From DASRFR01 sp035651455 (GTDB taxonomy: Bacteria; Acidobacteriota; Terriglobia; Terriglobales; Acidobacteriaceae), in assembly GCA_035651455.1 (NCBI GenBank), contig DASRFR010000022.1, forward strand, positions 372,001 to 436,000: DNA of 64,000 bases, written 5' to 3'. Below, piece after piece: positions 42,235-52,357 of the stretch. Each line of letters starts with the position of its first letter. The stretch's first letter is position 1. The position numbers and the translations under genes are program-made. Under the pieces are notes generated by a model, which saw only the letters and a program-made list of their open reading frames with translations, had not been told where the DNA came from and ran no database searches.

Positions 42235-43971
42235 ATGCGGGTAGGGTCACGTCATCTGGCAGTATACGTTGCGTTCTTGGCTTCTCTCATCCTGGTTCTC
42301 GGGGGATATTCGTCCGCCCAGGACACCAAGCCTGTTAAGGACACTCAAGCTGCGCCAGATTCGAACCAGGGGCAATCGCAGGAATCCGATCCGTTAAAAC
42401 GGCCTCTCACGGAAAAGCAGAAGAAGGCCAACGCCAAAGCCCTCCGGCAGGAGTTAAGCAAAACTTACAAGAAATGGCTGGACGAAGACGTCCGCTGGAT
42501 CATTACGGACGAAGAGCGCTCCGCTTTCATGCAGCTCTCCAACGACGAAGAGCGTGACCAGTTCATCGAAGCTTTCTGGCAGCGGCGCGATCCCACGCCG
42601 GACACCGAAGAGAACGAGTTCAAGGAAGAGCATTATCGCCGCATGGCGTATGCGAACGAGCATTTTGCCGCGGGCATCCCCGGCTGGAAAACCGACCGCG
42701 GGCGCATGTATATCGTCTTTGGCCCTCCTGACGAGATCGAGTCTCATCCTTCCGGCGGAACCTACCAGCGTCCGATGGAAGAGGGCGGCGGGACCACTTC
42801 GACGTTCCCTTTCGAAGATTGGCGTTACCGCTACATTGAAGGCATTGGCCAGGAAGTGATTATCGAGTTTGTGGATAGTTGCATGTGCGGCGACTACCAC
42901 ATGACCATGGATCGTTCCGAAAAAGATGCGCTGCTGCACACTCCCAATGCGGGTCTGACCCTGTACGAAGAGATGGGCATGGCCAACAAGGCGAGCCGCT
43001 TTACCCAGGGTGGCATCGAGAATCTTGGAGCGAGCCCGTTTAACCAGAGCAACGGCGCGAAGGAGTTCGATCGCCTCGAGCAGTTCGCGAAATTGAACAA
43101 GGCTCCGGCGGTAAAGTTCAAAGATCTGGAGGAAGTGGTCGAGCACAAAATCTCTTACAACTTGATGCCCTTCGATGTCAGGGCCGATTTTGTGAGAGTT
43201 ACCGGCGATACCGTGCTCGTCCCCGTCACCGTTCAAATCAAGGACCGAGACATCACGTTCCAAAACAAAGATGGCGTGGAGCATGGTCTGGTCAACATCT
43301 TCGGACGCGTCACCACGCTCACTGGTCGCGTGGCCCAGACATTTGAGGACACTGTGCAGGCGGATATTCCGGCGGAGTTGCTGCCCAAAGCCGCGGAAAA
43401 CGCCCAGGTCTATTGGAAGGCGCTCCCCCTGCGTCCCGGCCGATATCGTGTCGACATTGTCGTGAAAGATGTCAATGGCGACCGAAAAGGCACCTGGAGC
43501 AAGGGCATCGTCGTTCCTGAGTACAATGAAGATCACTTGGCGTCCTCGTCGCTGATTGTCGCCGACGTCATGGAGCCCGTTGCTGCGAAGAATGTCGGTA
43601 CCGGAATGTTTGTGATCGGCACCACCAAGGTACGGCCTCGGGTTCAAGGCGCGGACGGGAAACCGATCAGCTTCAAACGCAACCAGAAGATGAATTTCTG
43701 GATGCAGGTCTACAATCTTGGCATGGACGAAAAGACCCACAAGCCTTCGGCCACCGTGGAATACGACGTGGTGAACGCATCTACGAATAAGCCGGTCGTT
43801 CACACCGTAGAGAACACGGAGCAGATGGGCAATGTTGGAGAGCAGGTGACTTTACAGAAGACCCTGGCTGCCGCCAGCCTGCAACCCGGCATTTACCGCA
43901 TTCAAATCAAGGTGAACGACAACGTTTCGAAGCAGACAGTGGATCCCACGGCCACATTTGCGGTGGAATAG
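42235..43971 (+). CDS. GWxTD-domain exported protein
   Basis: A 578-residue protein. Signal peptide (MRVGSRHLAVYVAFLASLIL, ending SSAQD), a charged helical stretch (LTEKQKKANAKALRQELSKT), then the GWxTD domain: EEHYRRMAYANEHFAAGIPG, WKTDRGRMYIVFGPPDEIES. The C-terminal 300 residues are beta-rich (DRKGTWSKGIVVPEYNEDHL), like those of other GWxTD proteins. The family is widespread in Acidobacteria and Bacteroidota, with no established function. ATG 42235 follows AGGAG; an ATG at 42199 is an alternative. A CarboxypepD_reg/barrel gene starts 33 bp later, probably co-transcribed. Confidence 0.88.
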   Translation: MRVGSRHLAVYVAFLASLILVLGGYSSAQDTKPVKDTQAAPDSNQGQSQESDPLKRPLTEKQKKANAKALRQELSKTYKKWLDEDVRWIITDEERSAFMQLSNDEERDQFIEAFWQRRDPTPDTEENEFKEEHYRRMAYANEHFAAGIPGWKTDRGRMYIVFGPPDEIESHPSGGTYQRPMEEGGGTTSTFPFEDWRYRYIEGIGQEVIIEFVDSCMCGDYHMTMDRSEKDALLHTPNAGLTLYEEMGMANKASRFTQGGIENLGASPFNQSNGAKEFDRLEQFAKLNKAPAVKFKDLEEVVEHKISYNLMPFDVRADFVRVTGDTVLVPVTVQIKDRDITFQNKDGVEHGLVNIFGRVTTLTGRVAQTFEDTVQADIPAELLPKAAENAQVYWKALPLRPGRYRVDIVVKDVNGDRKGTWSKGIVVPEYNEDHLASSSLIVADVMEPVAAKNVGTGMFVIGTTKVRPRVQGADGKPISFKRNQKMNFWMQVYNLGMDEKTHKPSATVEYDVVNASTNKPVVHTVENTEQMGNVGEQVTLQKTLAAASLQPGIYRIQIKVNDNVSKQTVDPTATFAVE

Positions 43972-44003
43972 AAGCACGACGTCTCCCAATGGGGGTAGGT
44001 GAC

Positions 44004-45686
44004 ATGCATAAGCTCGGCTGCCTGGCTTTATTGCTCGGCATGGTGCTTCCTGCATGGGCAGCAGGAAAGCCGCCAGCTACCGTCGCAGGATTTGTGCGCA
44101 ATGCCAGTGGAGTGCCCCAGATGGGCGCCACCGTCGATGTTCTCGACGCCGCCTCGCGAACCTTGAGGGTCTTCACCGACGACAAAGGGTTCTTCTCAGT
44201 CGGCGGCCTGGTTCCGGGCGTCTACACAGTCAGGGTTTCCGCTCCCTCATTCTTGCCGGCACTGCGCGAGAAACTAGGTCTCCGTCCCGCCGCCACACTG
44301 ACGTTAAACATCACTTTGAACACGCTGTTTGAAGCGCTGCAATTGTCTTCGCCTGCTACTGGCGTGAGCGACACTGACGACTGGAAATGGACGCTTCGCT
44401 CGGTCTCGAACCGTCCGATTCTGCGCGCTTTGGATGAAAGCAGCTCGAGTACAGCTAAGCTGAACAAGTCTGAATCAGGCGACAAGGACCTGAAGGGAAC
44501 GGTCTCTTTCCTCGCGGGTACAGCGGCCAAGGGCTACGGAAGCGCTTCCGACATGAGCACCGGCTTTTCTGTCGAGCACTCGCTATTTTCGTCGGGCACT
44601 GTCGGTTTGTACGGCAATGTGGGCTACGGGAGCGGGGCCCCTACCGCCGTTCTGCGAACGTCTTTTTCCCACAAGATGGGCAATGGCTCGCAGCCGACCA
44701 TTTCTTTGACTGCGCGCCGGCTCGCTGCGCCAGACGCTAACCTTCACGCCTCTCCGCTGCAATCGCTTGCCTTAACCACTTCTGACGATCTGGTTCTCGG
44801 CGACGTTCTGGAACTGAAATTCGGGAGCGAAGTGCAGACCATTCAGTTCATGGGACGCGTCAATTCGGTGCAGCCCTTTGGCACTGCTGACCTGCATGTT
44901 TCGCCGAATACGATTCTTGAATACCGATATGCAAGCTCGGTGCCTAATCACGACGGCTTGACCCCGGACTCCGACTTCAACGACACCAGCCCACGCATGA
45001 GCATTGCCGCGTTTACTCCGGCGCTGGAGAAAATGCATCACCAGGAAGTTTCGGTGTCCCGACGGATAGGTAAAACCAGCGTGCAAGCTGCCCTGTATTC
45101 CGATCGCATTGCCGACACCGCGATCACAGGTATTGGCGAAGCAGGCATCGAGAACGGGGAAGTGCTGCCGGATGCGTATTCCGGCACATTCACTTACCAG
45201 GGCCGAGATCTGGAAACGCGCGGCATGCGGCTTGTACTGCAGCAAAAGTTAGCCTCCGACCTCACGGCGACCCTGGATTATGGATACGGAGGCGTGCTGG
45301 ATCTGTTCGCATCGAACGTGCCATTGCAGCAGGTGCGCGATTCACTGCGGAAAGAAGAGCGTCATTCTGTTGCGGGCAAACTGAGCGGTACTGTGCCTCA
45401 TTCGCGTACCCATTGGGTCGCGTCTTATCGCTGGGTCAACGGCCAGGCGCTCACCCCGGTGGACATGTTCAACGGCTCGGCGGGTCAGGCGGATCCCTAC
45501 TTGAACTTCCTGGTGCGACAGCCGATTCCTGGAACGGGCTTCCTGCCTTGCAAAATGGAAGCGATTGTTGATATCCGCAATCTGTTAGCGCAAGGCTACG
45601 TGCCCGTCATGGGGCAGGACGGACGCACCGTCTACCTGGTGCAGGCGGGAAGAGCCGTTCGGGGCGGGCTGGCATTCACGTTCTGA
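44004..45686 (+). CDS. CarboxypepD_reg-type Ig domain plus outer-membrane barrel-like protein
   Basis: A 560-residue protein: signal peptide (MHKLGCLALLLGMVLPAWAA), a carboxypeptidase-regulatory-like Ig domain (about 22-110: TVAGFVRNASGVPQMGATVD ... GVYTVRVSAPSF), and about 430 residues of amphipathic beta-strands. The last part resembles TonB-receptor barrel strands (TATLDYGYGGVLDLF, HWVASYRWVNGQ), ending in Phe, but no plug domain is present. It ends with RGGLAFTF, a typical outer-membrane C-terminus. It may be an outer-membrane partner of the GWxTD protein just upstream. Function unknown. Confidence 0.75.
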   Translation: MHKLGCLALLLGMVLPAWAAGKPPATVAGFVRNASGVPQMGATVDVLDAASRTLRVFTDDKGFFSVGGLVPGVYTVRVSAPSFLPALREKLGLRPAATLTLNITLNTLFEALQLSSPATGVSDTDDWKWTLRSVSNRPILRALDESSSSTAKLNKSESGDKDLKGTVSFLAGTAAKGYGSASDMSTGFSVEHSLFSSGTVGLYGNVGYGSGAPTAVLRTSFSHKMGNGSQPTISLTARRLAAPDANLHASPLQSLALTTSDDLVLGDVLELKFGSEVQTIQFMGRVNSVQPFGTADLHVSPNTILEYRYASSVPNHDGLTPDSDFNDTSPRMSIAAFTPALEKMHHQEVSVSRRIGKTSVQAALYSDRIADTAITGIGEAGIENGEVLPDAYSGTFTYQGRDLETRGMRLVLQQKLASDLTATLDYGYGGVLDLFASNVPLQQVRDSLRKEERHSVAGKLSGTVPHSRTHWVASYRWVNGQALTPVDMFNGSAGQADPYLNFLVRQPIPGTGFLPCKMEAIVDIRNLLAQGYVPVMGQDGRTVYLVQAGRAVRGGLAFTF

Positions 45687-46175
45687 GCCCGGAGCTGCGA
45701 CTCTCCTTCTAATCATCTCACCGCCTCCTCTTAACCTGCCAACTTAAGGCGCCGGCGGCAGTGTCGCAAATTTCTACAGGGAACTTTCTGTTCGCGCGGC
45801 GCAAATCTCTTCATCTTGACGTGCGAACACGGTTTGGGTAGGCTGTCTCACTCGCTTTTGAGGGGTGTTTCCCAAAAGGATGTAACCAGCGCAAAATTCT
45901 CAGTTCCTCCCCAGTTGAACTTTAGACGGGTCCCCGGATGGTCAAGTCCCGTTTGACCTCAGGGGTTCCCGTGTACCGCATGCGTGGCTTTTGCGCGATC
46001 GATGGCTTTGTCAGGACCTAGTTGTTCTTTGTGTTCATCGTCAATCACTTGAGAGTAGCAGGTGGGTTGCAGAGGGCTATAATGCCGGAAACTACTCCAG
46101 TTTCAAACAGGCGAGGCAATTGCGCTGAACCATTTTTTGTCCGCGCAGATTAGGGCTATCCAAGGAGAAACTAGC
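45687..46175. other. 489-bp gap before the TonB receptor; possible TATAAT
   Basis: No protein-like frame. A TATAAT at 46078-46083 lies 92 bases before the receptor start; no convincing -35 was found. The remaining sequence could carry regulation of the receptor gene that I cannot read. Confidence 0.4.
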
Positions 46176-49100
46176 ATGAAAGTCCGGGTCATTATGGCAG
46201 TGGTTGTGATCCTCTTGCTTGCATCAGCATTGAACGCGCAGACTTTTCGCGGAACCATTTTAGGGACGATCACAGATCAATCCGGGGCAGTGGTTTCGGG
46301 AGCGAAGGTTACAGCCAAGAATACCGCCACGGGGCTTGAGCGCACGACCCAGACCAGCGCCGACGGCAGCTATAGCATTCCCGAACTGCCCGTAGGTCCT
46401 TACACCGTGACCGTCTCGCAGTCTGGATTCCAGACTGCGGTCACTACGAACGTGCTGGTCGACGTCGCAGTCGAACGGCGCGTGGATGCACAGTTAAAGA
46501 CCGGGCAGGTTTCCCAGACGGTGGAGGTTTCGGGCGAAGCATTGCCTGAAGTGGAGACCACCAGCGACACTCTGGGAAGCGTCTTTACCTCGACGGAAGT
46601 CAAAAACGTCCCGGTCAACGGACGGGATTATCAGAAGCTGATCTACCTGAGTCCCGGTGTTTCCGGATCACCTGATCAAATTACTGACTCGCCCGGATCA
46701 TTCGGGGTCTTCTCGATGAACGGGGCTCGTGGACGCTCCAACAATTTCCTGCTCGATGGCACTGACATGAACGACGGGTACCGCAACGATCCCGCCATCA
46801 ACGAAGCCGGAGTGTTTGGCACGCCGGCAACGATTCTGCCCGTTGACGCAGTCGGCGAGTTGCGTGTCATCTCGAATTTCGAGCCTGAATATGGTCGTAA
46901 CGCCGGCGCCGTGATCAATATCGTGACCAAGAGCGGCACCAACCAACTGCACGGATCGGCGATCGAATACTTCCGTAATAGCGCGTTGGATGCGCGCAAT
47001 TTCTTCAACTTCGCCGGCCAGCCCAAGGCGCAGTTTCACAATAACCAATTTGGCGGATCCCTTGGTGGTCCGATCATCAAAGACAAAACCTTCTTCTTCG
47101 TGAACTACGAAGGCCAACGGGAGAAGGTGGGTGTGGTGACGCTGGCTAACGTGCCGACAGGCACGGCGCCGGACGGGTCCCTCAGTCCGAGCCAGGCTAG
47201 CAATTCCGTAATCGCTGCCTTATTGGCACGGCATCCCTGGCCCGCGCCCAACGTCAGCAACGGGACTGGTTTTAATGCCTCCGTCATCTCGCCGTCGACC
47301 AACCGCGTCGACAGCATGATCGGCAAGATCGATCACAGCTTCAATCCAAGCAACAACATCACCGGTCGCTACTATTTTGGCGACAGCGACCAGTCCTTCC
47401 CTCTGGCATTGACGGCAAGCGGGGGACAGTTGCCCGGATTCAACACTGTCACTCCCACCCGTGTGCAACTGGTTTCGCTTTCCTACGTGAAGGTGATCTC
47501 GTCCAACAAAGTGAACGAACTGCGTTACGGGTGGAACCGTTTTGCCGAGCAATTCAATCCTCAGGACAAGGCTTTTCACCCCAGTTCTATTGGCCTGAAC
47601 ACTGGTAGCGGGGTGGCCGACCAAGGCCTGCCGATTATCCTGGTGAGCGGTGTGGCCCAGTTGGGGGCGACTTCCGGCGATCCGCGCTCGCGCGTCGATA
47701 CCAACAACCAGTTGCTTGACAATTTTTCGTGGAAGGCGGGCAAGCACGATATCAAATTCGGCTTCGAATTCCGGCGCACCAGCGTGCAGCATTCGTTCAA
47801 CAAGTATTTTCGCGGAAGACTGAGATTCAAAGACACCACAGATGCGAATGGCAATGTAACCGCAACAGCCCTGGACAACTTTCTCGCCGGCAATGTGACG
47901 GATGGCTTTCAATACTCTGGCTATTCCCTGCGCCACACCGCCGAGAACAGCTACGGTGCCTACGTGCAGGATAGCTTCCGCATCAACCCGAGGCTCACGC
48001 TTAATTACGGATTGCGTTGGGACTACTTCGGAGAAGTGAAAGAGAAGAACAATCTGATGAGCGGCATTACCGCATTCGATCTGGCGAATGCTAACTTCAC
48101 GCTTACCCAGGTTGGCAAGCCGGGCCTGAGCCAGTTATACAACCCCGACAAAGCCAACTTTGCACCTCGAGTCAGCGTGGCCTGGGACACGCGCGGTAAT
48201 GGCAAAACTGTTATTCGCGCGGGGTACGGCATCTTCTACGATGCTGTGTCACAAGATTATTTTCTCGGGCACCTCCCTTACGCGCCGTTCTTTGGGCCGG
48301 GTCCCGCTTATAACAACATCGGGCCGGCACCCATTACTTCCGCGGGCGCAGTTGGCGGCGTGATTGTTCCGGGCTCCGCCGTTTACCAGAATCCCGCGGG
48401 CGGGTGCTTGTTCGAGTGCGACACGTTCACCTTCGACCGCAACATCCATAATCCGTATATGGAGAATTACAACCTGAACGTGCAGCAACAGATTGCCAGC
48501 AAAATGGTGCTGCAAGTTGGATATGTCGGATCTCAGGGACATCACCTCTGGCGATTCCGCGACTTGAATCAGCCGAGCACGGCACAGATCAACGCTGCCG
48601 ATGTCGCCTGTGCCTGCATCAATGACTTCGGCAGCGCGGCGCGTCCCTTCCGCAACAATCCGTACGGGGCTTTCTATATGTTGAACGAAGAGTCCACGGC
48701 CAAGTCGAACTACAACTCGCTACAGACAAGCTTTCGGGTGAACCAGTGGCGTGGCGTAACTTCGATTGTCAATTATGTGTGGTCGCATTCTCTGGATGAT
48801 GCAAGCGACGGCGAAGATTTTGAACCGAACGCTGCCCAGCCCAACGACAGCACACGGCCTTTCCTGGAATACGGTAATTCCAACTTCGACCTGCGCCAGC
48901 GGTTCACCTGGATCTTCGGCTACGAAGTGCCAAAGATGGGTGGCAGCCTGGCAAGGCTGAAAAATGGATGGGGGTTTAACAGCACGCTCACGCTGCAGAG
49001 CGGGCAGCCCTTCCACTTCAATTACAACTTTCAAGACGATTTCAGCGGCAGCGGCAACGCCTTTGATCGTCCCGATGTGGTTGGGCCGATTGTGTATCAC

Positions 49101-49535
49101 GGCGGCAATCCCTTCAACTTCATCGACCTGAGCTCATTTGCCATTCCATGCGATGTGACTACGGCGAGCGGAGCCGCTTCGGATTGCATCATTGGAACGC
49201 GCCACTTTGGCAACATGCGGCGCGGCTCGTTGATTGGGCCCAACTTCAAACAGTGGGACTTCGCCGTGTACAAGGACACCGCTATCACCGAGCGGCTCAA
49301 CATGCAACTGCGGGCGGAAATCTTCAATATTCTCAATCACCCGAACTTTGCGAGTCCTTATTTGCCGGCCTTCATTGCCGATCCGGGCATCAATGGTTTC
49401 CAGCAAGCCGGCAACAAGGAAGTGGGCGTGGGCGGATATCCGCTGCAGGCCACCGGCGACGTGGGCGTCGGCAACCCGTTCCTGGGCGGCGGCGGGCCAC
49501 GAGGCATTCAGCTTGCGGCGAAGTTCACCTTCTAG
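46176..49535 (+). CDS. Oar-like TonB-dependent outer-membrane receptor
   Basis: An 1119-residue receptor. Signal peptide (MKVRVIMAVVVILLLASALN), a CarboxypepD_reg Ig domain (about 25-110: TILGTITDQSGAVVSGAKVT), a plug (TSTEVKNVPVNGRDYQKLIY, FLLDGTDMNDGY, EPEYGRNAGAVINIVTKSGT) and a 22-strand-type barrel ending LAAKFTF. Such very large Oar-type proteins are abundant in Acidobacteria and are thought to import polymers such as glycans or peptides with TonB energy. ATG 46176 follows AGGAGAAA; the frame opens 13 codons earlier. Ends with an intrinsic terminator at 49577. No SusD-like partner in the window. Confidence 0.93.
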   Translation: MKVRVIMAVVVILLLASALNAQTFRGTILGTITDQSGAVVSGAKVTAKNTATGLERTTQTSADGSYSIPELPVGPYTVTVSQSGFQTAVTTNVLVDVAVERRVDAQLKTGQVSQTVEVSGEALPEVETTSDTLGSVFTSTEVKNVPVNGRDYQKLIYLSPGVSGSPDQITDSPGSFGVFSMNGARGRSNNFLLDGTDMNDGYRNDPAINEAGVFGTPATILPVDAVGELRVISNFEPEYGRNAGAVINIVTKSGTNQLHGSAIEYFRNSALDARNFFNFAGQPKAQFHNNQFGGSLGGPIIKDKTFFFVNYEGQREKVGVVTLANVPTGTAPDGSLSPSQASNSVIAALLARHPWPAPNVSNGTGFNASVISPSTNRVDSMIGKIDHSFNPSNNITGRYYFGDSDQSFPLALTASGGQLPGFNTVTPTRVQLVSLSYVKVISSNKVNELRYGWNRFAEQFNPQDKAFHPSSIGLNTGSGVADQGLPIILVSGVAQLGATSGDPRSRVDTNNQLLDNFSWKAGKHDIKFGFEFRRTSVQHSFNKYFRGRLRFKDTTDANGNVTATALDNFLAGNVTDGFQYSGYSLRHTAENSYGAYVQDSFRINPRLTLNYGLRWDYFGEVKEKNNLMSGITAFDLANANFTLTQVGKPGLSQLYNPDKANFAPRVSVAWDTRGNGKTVIRAGYGIFYDAVSQDYFLGHLPYAPFFGPGPAYNNIGPAPITSAGAVGGVIVPGSAVYQNPAGGCLFECDTFTFDRNIHNPYMENYNLNVQQQIASKMVLQVGYVGSQGHHLWRFRDLNQPSTAQINAADVACACINDFGSAARPFRNNPYGAFYMLNEESTAKSNYNSLQTSFRVNQWRGVTSIVNYVWSHSLDDASDGEDFEPNAAQPNDSTRPFLEYGNSNFDLRQRFTWIFGYEVPKMGGSLARLKNGWGFNSTLTLQSGQPFHFNYNFQDDFSGSGNAFDRPDVVGPIVYHGGNPFNFIDLSSFAIPCDVTTASGAASDCIIGTRHFGNMRRGSLIGPNFKQWDFAVYKDTAITERLNMQLRAEIFNILNHPNFASPYLPAFIADPGINGFQQAGNKEVGVGGYPLQATGDVGVGNPFLGGGGPRGIQLAAKFTF

Positions 49536-49576
49536 GCAGCGAGCACGGTGGGCTGCGAGCAGCTCTAAGTTATCCA

Positions 49577-49607
49577 CCCCTCCCGAGCTTGGGAGGGGTT
49601 TTCTTTT
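49577..49607 (+). terminator. Intrinsic terminator after the TonB receptor
   Basis: Perfect 8-bp stem CCCCTCCC/GGGAGGGG with a 6-base loop, followed by TTTTCTTTT. Confidence 0.9.
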
Positions 49608-49646
49608 ATGCCGCGGAGAACCGGAGTGCGGGAAAACCGGTGAAGT

Positions 49647-50306
49647 TCAAAACCTGTACGCAACGCCAATCGTCGGCTCCGCGATGTGGCCCAGTGTTCC
49701 TCCGCCGAATCCCACCAGCGTAAAAGCACTGAACGTCGGCGGGCGATAAATCAAGCCGCGGTATTGCACGCGTAAGGCGAACTTCTTCGTAAATCGCAGC
49801 TCGCCACCCCCGCCGTAAAGATAGGCCGTCTTGATTTGGCTCTCCAAGCCCACAATGCCGGCCTGTGAGTTTCCCATGGGATCGAACTTGAGTACACCGG
49901 CCCCCCCGAGAAGGAATGGATGAAACCTGGACTTCTGCATCGGGCTAAACACGTACGCCGCCGTCATTTCCTGCACCCGGCTCTGCACGCTAATCCCGCC
50001 GGCCAGTTGGTTGGTTGCAATATTCACAACGTTGTAGTTTTGGGTTGGCCGCGAGAAGCCGTAGTTGACTTCCACGCCATGCCTGCGTGCGAAGTGGTAG
50101 CGATAGCTGACGAGAATTCCGTAAGTCGTGCTCGGCTCCAGGGTCGCCCGTTCACTCTGGAAAGCCGGCCCTTCTTTCGTGAAAGTCGAACGCTTGCTCA
50201 ACTCTATAGGAACACCGAGGCTCACTTCGGAACGGGGCGCCTGCGCCAGGGCGGGAGGCAAAACAGTCAGAATCGTGATGACCAGGAGTGATAAATATTT
50301 CAACAT
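49647..50306 (-). CDS. Outer-membrane beta-barrel protein (OmpA-like/porin family)
   Basis: A 219-residue protein: signal peptide (MLKYLSLLVITILTVLPPAL, then AQAP) and an eight-stranded barrel-like domain (YGILVSYRYHFARRHGVEVN, MTAAYVFSPMQKSRFHPFLL, FALRVQYRGLIYRPP) ending in GVAYRF, the aromatic end needed for outer-membrane insertion. Typical of the OMP_b-brl family. Converges with the TonB receptor. Role unknown; likely structural or adhesive. Confidence 0.8.
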   Translation of the reverse strand: MLKYLSLLVITILTVLPPALAQAPRSEVSLGVPIELSKRSTFTKEGPAFQSERATLEPSTTYGILVSYRYHFARRHGVEVNYGFSRPTQNYNVVNIATNQLAGGISVQSRVQEMTAAYVFSPMQKSRFHPFLLGGAGVLKFDPMGNSQAGIVGLESQIKTAYLYGGGGELRFTKKFALRVQYRGLIYRPPTFSAFTLVGFGGGTLGHIAEPTIGVAYRF

Positions 50307-50405
50307 GAATCCTCGCGCTGCATGAGTGGCCTCTCGTTGGCTGGTTTCACAGCCCTTTTCGCGCTCGCCCTTTCCAACCCTGAGACGAGAGACGCGTTTA
50401 CAGCC

Positions 50406-51143
50406 CTAATAAATGATCTGGTACGGAGGAGCATCAGTGAGGAGAATCGCGCTAAAGCGGGAAGTCCCGCTCACTGGATTTACCGCAACCGCGGTACTCA
50501 CTTGCCCCGCATTCACCGTGACGGTTCCAGTATTGAGCAACACCGATTTCGTGCCGCTGGCAGTCATCTGCACCTGGTAGCTTCCGCCTCCGAGTACGAG
50601 GTAAGTGGAGGACGCGCCGTACGCGAGCGAAGCAATTGACGGACTCACCGCAGTGATATCTGTGTTGGGAGAGGTCACGTAGACGTCGACGGTACCCAGA
50701 TCCGGCGCAGCGTTGACTACCCGCAGCTTCATTTCGCCCGCAGGCGGCATCGAGTTGTCGTCGAGCAGCACCAGGGAATTCACACTGGAACTGCTGCGGC
50801 CCGCCACAATAACGGTAGTGTCGGTGCGGGTCGCTAAAGGCGGCGTCGAAGTGAGTACATTTGTGGAGGTCCCCGCCAGGTTGATCTGCACCGAGGTAGA
50901 AGCTGCATTCACAAAAACGTAAGGCGAGGCAGTGCTGTACGCAATGTTCGACGCCAGCGTGTTGCTGTTCACTACCACGTCCAGATTGGACGAGTTCAAC
51001 AGCGCATTGACTGCACGAAGCCGCGCTCGAGAGTGACCGCATCCCAGGGTGCTGATCATCAGGGCTAGCAAGCAGAGCGGCAGGAACAGAGGGCGACCGG
51101 CATGGTGCGGGCGAGGCCAGGGAAGTCTTCTTTGCATGTACAT
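50406..51143 (-). CDS. DUF4397 lipoprotein
   Basis: A 245-residue lipoprotein with a lipobox (LMISTLGC, Cys at about 35) and two DUF4397 repeats: RAVNALLNSSNLDVVVNSNT ... and RVVNAAPDLGTVDVYVTSPN, each followed by a strand ending in a Ser/Thr-rich tail. DUF4397 is a beta-sandwich fold of unknown role in surface proteins. ATG 51143 or 51137 are possible starts. Outer-membrane location is inferred from the lipobox. Confidence 0.8.
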   Translation of the reverse strand: MYMQRRLPWPRPHHAGRPLFLPLCLLALMISTLGCGHSRARLRAVNALLNSSNLDVVVNSNTLASNIAYSTASPYVFVNAASTSVQINLAGTSTNVLTSTPPLATRTDTTVIVAGRSSSSVNSLVLLDDNSMPPAGEMKLRVVNAAPDLGTVDVYVTSPNTDITAVSPSIASLAYGASSTYLVLGGGSYQVQMTASGTKSVLLNTGTVTVNAGQVSTAVAVNPVSGTSRFSAILLTDAPPYQIIY

Positions 51144-51438
51144 GGATCATTAAGGAATACAGAATGCGGCGCGGGAAATCAAGTTGACGGCTTTGCGAAT
51201 GCGCCGACATTGCGGCGTCTTCGAGTCGTCGGCAACGGCTATTGTGAAGATTTGTAAATTGCTTGCGCGGCTTAATCGGGCGGCAAGCGCACACGGCGAC
51301 ACGGTGAAGCACCGGCTCGCAAAACGGGTTGGTAGGGCGTTCGCATCTTGCGCCACCGAAGCCCAGGCGGTCATCTTGAAAACTGTGCTTCCGATGCGCT
51401 GGAGTTGCATCTGATAAGTAATTCGGAAGGGACTCAAG

Positions 51439-52320
51439 ATGAGCGATCGAGAACAATTGCCCAATGCAAGTGCCGCGGGAAGCGTTTCGCTGGGCGGCGA
51501 ATTACCGGTCCATCGCCTCGGTTTCGGTGCGATGCGGATCACTGGAGCGGGCATATGGGGTCCGCCCAAGGATCCTGCCGCTGCGATAAAGCTCCTTCAG
51601 CGCGCGGTGGAATTGGGCGTGAACTTCATCGACACCGCTGACTCGTACGGACCGGATGTCAGTGAGGAGCTGATTGCACGCGCTCTGAAACCTTATCCCA
51701 AGAACTTGGTGATCGCCACCAAGGGGGGATGGCATCGGCCCGGCCCGAATCAATGGACCCATGACGCCACTCCGGAACACCTGCGCACGGCAGTTGAGGG
51801 AAGCTTGAAGCGGCTGCAACTCGATCGTATTGACGTCTATCAGTTGCATACTCCGGATCCGGTGGTCCCATTCGACGCATCTGTTGAAACACTCGCCAAC
51901 TTGCAAGCGGAGGGCAAGATCCGTTTTGTCGGCTTGTCGAACGTGACCCGTGAGCACATCGAGCGCGCGCGTAAGATTGTTCCAATCGTGTCGGTGCAAA
52001 ACCGCTACAGCTTTGCCGACCGTGAGTGGGACTACGTGGTCGACTACTGCGAGCGTAACCATATGGCATTTATCCCCTGGTTTCCTCTGGGAGCGGGGCG
52101 ACTGGCGGGCGCGTTGCTGGAAAAAGTTGCCAAAAGGCATGGTAAAACGCCGATTCAGATCGCTCTCGCTTGGCTGCTCAGGCGCTCACCCATCATGCTG
52201 CCGATTCCCGGAACTTCGTCGATCGCACATCTCGAGGAGAACGTTCAGGCTGGATCTGTGCAACTGACCGATGAGGATTACCTGGAACTCACCGGCATTG
52301 CTGAACTGACGTCGTCATAA
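51439..52320 (+). CDS. Aldo/keto reductase
   Basis: A 293-residue oxidoreductase with the family tetrad: D65 (FIDTADSYG), Y70, K95 (VIATKGG) and H137 (DVYQLHTPD). The barrel continues with a nucleotide-binding end (PIPGTSSIAHLEENVQAGSV) that favours NADPH. Reduces aldehydes or ketones; the substrate is unknown. It resembles the YajO/YccK-like subgroup. Single gene; ATG 51439 has AAGGGACTC-like AAGG upstream. Confidence 0.9.
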   Translation: MSDREQLPNASAAGSVSLGGELPVHRLGFGAMRITGAGIWGPPKDPAAAIKLLQRAVELGVNFIDTADSYGPDVSEELIARALKPYPKNLVIATKGGWHRPGPNQWTHDATPEHLRTAVEGSLKRLQLDRIDVYQLHTPDPVVPFDASVETLANLQAEGKIRFVGLSNVTREHIERARKIVPIVSVQNRYSFADREWDYVVDYCERNHMAFIPWFPLGAGRLAGALLEKVAKRHGKTPIQIALAWLLRRSPIMLPIPGTSSIAHLEENVQAGSVQLTDEDYLELTGIAELTSS

Positions 52321-52357
52321 GACCAGGAACTTTCCGCGTTCGATGGCGACAATGGCC

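Noticed and set aside
42454..43803. 449-residue frame opposite the GWxTD gene
   Set aside because: Antisense shadow; the plus strand has signal peptide, domain motifs and a ribosome site.
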